DNA from: Semisulcospira habei
Lineage: Eukaryota; Mollusca; Gastropoda; Semisulcospiridae
Length of the DNA stretch: 64,000 bases
Reading direction: 5' to 3'
NCBI GenBank assembly: GCA_036245525.1
Contig: BTPG01000007.1
Span: forward strand, 123,772,571-123,836,570
The position numbers and the translations under genes were made by a program. Shown one piece after another: positions 1 through 64,000 of the stretch (the first letter of the stretch is position 1; each line of letters starts with the position of its first letter). The notes beneath the pieces were generated by a model. It made no database searches and had not been told where the DNA came from. It saw only the letters and a list, made by a program, of their open reading frames with translations.

Positions 1-168
1 ACCGGAAGGCAAACACACACAGAGCATAATAGTAACTAATCACTGCAAAATATAAGAGCGTTTAACTCGTTCATTGTCAGCTGACGCAGACTGTGTTTCT
101 ACAATCATCGTTGATTCAACACCAAAACGCACTACCTATTCCAGGAACATGGACGTAAAGTGGTGTCA

Positions 169-234
169 GCAAGAGGTAGAGATCCCCATGAGCCCCCGCA
201 AATGCGGGGGCTCATGAGGATCTATGCCTCTTGC
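169..234. repeat. GCAAGAGG fold-back element
   Basis: 66-bp hairpin with 32-nt arms (GCAAGAGGTAGAGATCCCCA.../...TCTATGCCTCTTGC) and an AA loop; related copies at 21081 and 42307. Confidence 0.9.
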
Positions 235-271
235 AAAATGTATTGTCTTCAAATTTTACGGTACAGAACGG

Positions 272-620
272 TTGGTTGTACATTGCTTATCGTCCCGACA
301 GCAACAAGACTTTCTCAGGACGTGCCTGCACTGCTTGTGAAAAAACTCAACTGAACAGAATATTGAATGTATGTCGCCAGCCGGTCTAATACACTAAATA
401 AACCCAAGACCATTTAGCAACACATCCAATATCAAGAGCTACAGACAGCGTAGACAGTAGGGAGAGTTTTAAAAAGGAAAATACAGGTGAATGGACAGAA
501 ACACATGCCCCAGAATAGAGAGAAAAATCCACCCTGTGAGGCTGACCAGGGTGACCCTGGGAACTAAAAAGTAGTTAACCCCACCCAAGTCCCCCAGGAC
601 AGACCCGGTTGGGGGGAAAT
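272..620 (-). mobile_element. AATC-family retroposon copy, diverged
   Basis: Matches the 46443 copy over its length (CGTCCCGACAGCAACAAG, ACCCCACCCAAGTCCCCC). Tail here reads GGTTGG-like. GAACGG occurs at both edges, a weak duplication. Confidence 0.75.
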
Positions 621-629
621 GAACGGGTT

Positions 630-665
<36 letters not shown>

Positions 666-696
666 TCATAAATCTATGACTATAATAGTAGCATAA

Positions 697-862
697 TTAT
701 GTTATTATTAATACACTGCTTATTCAAAATTATCTAAGCCGTTTACAGATGTATACTACTACTACAACTAATAATAATAATAATTATTATTATTATTATT
801 ATTAATAAACTGCTTATTTAGAATTATCAAAGCGGTTTACAGATGCATAAACAACCATCGAA
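697..862 (+). repeat. Duplicated ACTGCTTATT...GTTTACAGATG block with TAA/TTA runs
   Basis: Two ~50-bp blocks (about 710-755 and 808-850) are near copies, separated by (TAA)n/(TTA)n. A further (TAA)n lies at 632-664. Confidence 0.75.
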
Positions 863-1111
863 ATGAGGGCAAAAATAAATCCAAAAAGAAAGAAAAAAAC
901 ATATTAATGATATTAACATCACTGCCGCATTGAATAAAGACATGACATAACAAACACAGACATAAATGTTTACAAAATCAAATCACATCATGTCATCCAG
1001 CAGCAGCAGCAGAGCTATAGGGACCAAAATTAATTAACCCCTCTACTGCTACTACCGACACCCCTCGGATGAAAAGACTCGTAACTATACCTATCGTCAG
1101 TAGCAGTGAAA

Positions 1112-1605
1112 CGTTGGTTGGTTGTACACTGCTTAACATGTCGACAGCAACAATAATTTCTCCGGACGTGCCTGCACTGCTTGTGAAAAAAAAGACAAAA
1201 AAGACTGGATACTGAATAAGTCACCAGCCGGTCTTATAAGCAAAATAAACCCATTACATTCGAGAGACGCTGCACCTTTAAACTAATCTATCCACCGCCT
1301 AGCTTACAAACAAGAGAAGAAAATTATTTCAATTACAAAATATGTACAGGGAAACGACATCTGAAAAGTGCATTAACCGCAAACACACAACTGACTTATC
1401 ATGTCTTAGGTGCACCACACCTTTTAGCAACACACATCCAGTACCTACTGCAGGCAGCGCAGACAGTATGGAAAGTTTAAGAAGGGAAAATACAGGTGGA
1501 TTGACAAAGGGCAGACACAAAAATAAGTCTCTGAAAGAAAAAAAAAACTCCACCCTGTGCGGCGGATCATGGTGACCCTAGAATCTAAAAAGTAGTTAAC
1601 CCCAT
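1112..1605 (-). mobile_element. AATC-family retroposon copy, old and interrupted
   Basis: Matches the family at 1112-1250 and again at 1410-1605, with ~160 bp of unrelated sequence between, so probably broken by a later insertion. Confidence 0.65.
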
Positions 1606-1727
1606 CGAAAGCAGACAAATGGTTTACTGCCCTAAATCAACTATTTTCAAATCAGCTACTGCTTGTGCAGCTGTCAGTCGGTGACAGAGTTGGAAGAGGT
1701 ACATATACTCCAGAACAACAAGTTGAG

Positions 1728-2036
1728 CAGGGTCGGATCCAAGGGTGGTGGGGGGGGGGGGGGGGGGAGGGTGCTTTGGTACTACAGCACCGCCCCCCCC
1801 CCCCCCCTGGGGCTTAAAAAAAACCAACAAAAAAACAAAACAAACATTCACTGCCAGTCCACAACATGGTCCGAGAAGGAGGGGGGGGGGGTACTTTAAT
1901 GTTATTGCAGCACCCCCTACCCCCCCCCCCTCTTTCCACTGTACCGTCACAATTACAACAGTGTACAGTTTTTACATTGTCGTTGAGCTCCCCCCCCCCC
2001 CACCCTCCCCCTTGAAAACTGATTGATACGGCGCTG
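1728..2036. mobile_element. hAT-like MITE
   Basis: Ends CAGGGTCGGATCC and GATACGGCGCTG; interior is G- and C-runs. Flanks TTGAG/TTGTG are a possible 5-bp duplication. Confidence 0.65.
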
Positions 2037-2093
2037 TTGTGTGCAATTTTTGTTAAATAAAGACAAAACCAACAAAGAAACACGCTTTGATAG

Positions 2094-2360
2094 GGAAACC
2101 ACGAAACAATGTTGTGCTTCTACCTTGTTTGCTTCTTCTTTGGCTGTCGGTAGCAGTTTTTGTCGCGATGATTCCTGCAGGATATCAGGATGTTGTTATT
2201 CCTGCAGGATGTCAGGATGTTGTTATTCCCGCAGGATGTCAGGATGTTGTTATTCCTGCAGGATGTCAGGATGTTGTTATTCCTGCAGTAATCATCGCGA
2301 CAAAAACCGCTACCGACAGCCAAAGGAGAAAGCGTGTTACTTTCCTTCTTCGTGATTTCC
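2094..2360. repeat. Fold-back element with internal 27-bp minisatellite
   Basis: Inner arms TTTGGCTGTCGGTAGCAGTT... (from 2139) and ...CTACCGACAGCCAAAG (to 2324) flank four 27-bp units GCAGGATGTCAGGATGTTGT+TATTCCT (2177-2288). Weaker arm pairing continues outward to about 2094 and 2360. Confidence 0.85.
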
Positions 2361-2481
2361 ACAACACGTTTTGTCATTTTAAACAGAAATAACTGTGGAC
2401 CAGCAGATCGGTATCGTGATCTATATGAAACCGAAAGCTGAGCAGTTATGTTAGACAGCTATAAAGCCATGTGAAGGCAAA

Positions 2482-2576
2482 CGACAGAGTGCATTTTTGT
2501 GCAAAGCGAGATGTTCGCTGTAATACCATGAACATCTCGCTTTCACAAAAATGCACTTGCTGTCTTTTGTCGTCAC
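2482..2576. repeat. Fold-back element
   Basis: Arms GTGCATTTTTGTGCAAAGCG and CGCTTTCACAAAAATGCAC with a ~12-nt loop; outer CGACA/TGTCG also pair. Confidence 0.85.
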
Positions 2577-2589
2577 ACAGCAGTATTAC

Positions 2590-2860
2590 TTTAATCATGG
2601 CTCACAAATAAGCTCCAGTTTGCTTCGTTAAATTGATGCGGTTGAAGGTGACTAATCCAAGGCGTTGGGTTCTCAATGTGTATTTTGCCTAACGAAGACT
2701 TTCCTACCCATCCGTTCACAAGCCATGTGACTAACCACAGGTTACTTGCCCTTCGCCCATTGAGGAACCTTCCCATGTAGCAAATAAGAAGAGCAGAAAA
2801 GTCTTTCATTTTACGACATCCAAACTTCATAATTAGACAGGTATGTTAAATAGTTCTTTT
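2590..2860 (-). repeat. Dispersed repeat X, copy 1
   Basis: Minus strand GATGTCGTAAAATGAAAGAC and GGCTTGTGAACGGAT match 9220-9410 and, more loosely, 8745-8885. Type of element not recognised. Confidence 0.65.
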
Positions 2861-2999
2861 TTTAAATACAGAATTATACTAAGACATACCAAAAATATGT
2901 ATTCATAAAGTATTATGAGGTACTGACCCTATCTTGCCTGGATAAGGCTGCGCTTTACTGAAATATAACAGTCATGTTGTTTCACAGTCCTGTTAGGCG

Positions 3000-3060
3000 C
3001 CAAGCGGTCATTGGATGTTTTGTTTATTTATTTTATTTTTAATTTATTTTGACGTCCAGA
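3000..3060 (-). terminator. Possible polyadenylation region of the BTB-Kelch-MATH gene
   Basis: Several AATAAA/AAATAAA motifs on the minus strand (seen as TTTATT on +) lie 320-350 nt after the stop codon. No transcript end can be seen from sequence. Confidence 0.3.
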
Positions 3061-3192
3061 TCTGCATTTACATTACAACGCCAACAACAACACAAAGAAC
3101 ATCAACAATAACACACTTCGTAGCACAGCAAGGGCAGTTCACAAACACTCTCTTCAGGTTTTTTAAACAACGAATCAACTGCTGGTTTCACA

Positions 3193-3312
<120 letters not shown>

Positions 3313-3367
3313 TGGTTTGTTTGTTTGTTTGTTTGTTGCCATCTGGCAGGTTTTACACTGCTCTTTG

Positions 3368-62821
<59,454 letters not shown>

Positions 62822-62829
62822 TCTTGATA

Positions 62830-63260
62830 GTCGGATCGAAGGGCCAGTGCTAAGGGAAATGTCGAATGCACGGCCCAGGCAGCCACACTGTTGTAGTCTA
62901 TGTTGCAACAGTGCAAGAAGAACCCGGATGTGCGCAGTGTCGTCTTCTTCAGTAGTGTATATATAGTCCGTAGTTTTGAGCCTCGTGTTGTTTTGAAAAT
63001 AACTTTTGAACACTGATGATTTGAAGACAACTCTAAGAAGAAAAGATGGTCACCAACCTTGGTCCTAAATTCATTTAGTCCTGACAACAATGGTTCAGCC
63101 GCTGCCCTCGGGAAATTTTGAACATGACAATATTTAGAACTGCTAACAGACCCTGCCTTAGAGCCCCACTCAGAAACACTGACACACATATGTCCCTGCA
63201 AACTTCCTGCTCGCCATGTTGAATGCTAAATAGCTTGGTCTTGCAATTCGTCTGATCCGT
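62830..63260 (-). promoter_or_regulatory. Probable 5' UTR and promoter side of the host gene
   Basis: Lies upstream of the start codon. Two minus-strand frames stay open for more than 60 codons here, but no in-frame ATG precedes 62821. No TATA box recognised. Confidence 0.3.
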
Positions 63261-63274
63261 GCATAGCTTTCATA

Positions 63275-63503
63275 CAGGGGCGGATCCGGAACTCCCCCTC
63301 CAGACCCAAAATTCTGTAAAATGCTATATAAAAAAGGAAGTGGTAAGGTGACACACACGCCTTCGCCCTCAACCATTCCGCCCCCCCCCCCCCTCACCCC
63401 CCCCCCCCTGAATAGAGGTTTAGCTTCGGGGAGGCCTTTGTGTCAGGTCCCAAACAAAAACTTGGAACATCTCCCCCTCCTCGAGGTAACTGATCCGCCC
63501 CTG
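63275..63503. mobile_element. hAT-like MITE, 229 bp
   Basis: Termini CAGGGGCGGATC and GATCCGCCCCTG are perfect inverted repeats. TCATA flanks both sides (63270-63274 and 63504-63508), a 5-bp target duplication. CAG...CTG ends fit hAT-type elements. No transposase. Confidence 0.85.
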
Positions 63504-63924
63504 TCATAGTTTTAACATCAATGATGCAGGTCAGTAGTCACTGAGGCCTCAGGGTATATACTTCCACTTTTAAGTAGGTCATCTCCATGATCTCCGGAGG
63601 GTAGTGGCTAAACATTGGGTCTGAAACCATCTAAATATTTAAGATATATTAGGGCCACGTTTGGTGATCACTTTTTGTTTTTAGTGTTGTCTTGAAATAT
63701 GTCTTGTTCAAAAATTAACTGGGGAAAAAACAAGGGATGTTTCGTTCAAACGGATTTTTATTTATACATGTAAATTCGAATCGTGTCATTGCGAGGTCAT
63801 GGACTCATGGGTATCATCACTGTGTTTGTCTCCCTTGATTGCGGCGTTGATCAGCGCAGCAGTGTAGGAATTCAACCAGAGTGGGGTATGGTGCCACACA
63901 ATTTTATTCGGACAGTGTAAGAAC

Positions 63925-64000
63925 AATTGAGTTCAAATTCAGATTCAGACAAATTTATTATCCATAAAAGGAAATTGTTGCGTGGTGGTCATTTTAAGTA
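63925..64000 (-). mobile_element. LINE 3' end, continues past the window
   Basis: Minus strand reads ...GGATAATAAATTTGTCTGAATCTGAATTTG, a non-LTR 3' end with a GAATCT-type tail. Truncated by the window edge. Confidence 0.55.

Noticed and set aside
2177..2288. CRISPR-like array
   Set aside because: Units are contiguous with no spacers, in eukaryotic DNA, inside a fold-back.

Overview
The window reads as invertebrate nuclear DNA, probably from a lophotrochozoan and most likely a marine gastropod mollusc. This rests on spliced genes with large repeat-filled introns, APE-type LINEs whose proteins resemble the 'craniofacial development protein 2-like' LINE proteins common in mollusc annotations, V-SINE-like tRNA SINEs, very abundant CA/GT/AT microsatellites and many fold-back elements. 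The species cannot be named from sequence alone. There is one assembly gap of 500 N at 26001-26500.

My main reading is that almost the whole window is a single minus-strand gene running from a start codon at 62821 to a stop at 3368. Nine exons (10, 744, 1283, 256, 97, 72, 74, 71 and 117 nt) have AG/GT borders and matching phases at every join. They sum to 2724 nt, or 907 residues. The product has BTB and BACK domains (exon 2), Kelch repeats (exons 3-4) and a C-terminal MATH/TRAF-like domain (exons 5-9). BTB-BACK-Kelch proteins and MATH-BTB proteins are both known CUL3 adaptors; I know of no family with both modules in this order. A second copy of exons 4-5 (21632-21377 and 20462-20366) lies between exons 5 and 6, fully open and with the same phases. 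The pair is 353 nt, not a multiple of three, so only one of the two pairs can be used in a transcript: apparently a two-exon mutually exclusive cassette.

The introns are filled with mobile DNA. Three long copies of one APE-type LINE family lie at 11267-14541, 16301-20231 and 29397-33829, with a 373-bp internally deleted derivative at 26998-27370. A 5.07-kb Gag-only LTR retrotransposon with near-identical LTRs sits at 44516-49589, in what was an intron of about 238 bp. A family of ~390-bp retroposons has inserted into both the LTR element and one LINE. A tRNA-derived SINE is present in four copies, each with target-site duplications. Remnants of Ty3/Gypsy, L2/CR1-like and Jockey/CR1-like elements are present.

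Smaller elements include a hammerhead ribozyme core at 61442-61485, several fold-back or palindromic families (one bordered by TTAA), and a hAT-like MITE family that carries C-rich minisatellites. Annotation by region: 1-3.3 kb downstream repeats; 3.4-11.1 kb exons 9-6; 11.2-20.3 kb LINEs A and B; 20.3-21.7 kb second exon cassette; 21.8-36 kb repeats, gap and LINE C; 36.9-44.5 kb exons 5-3; 44.5-49.6 kb LTR element; 49.7-50.5 kb exon 2; 51-62.8 kb intron 1; 62.8-64 kb exon 1 and upstream sequence.
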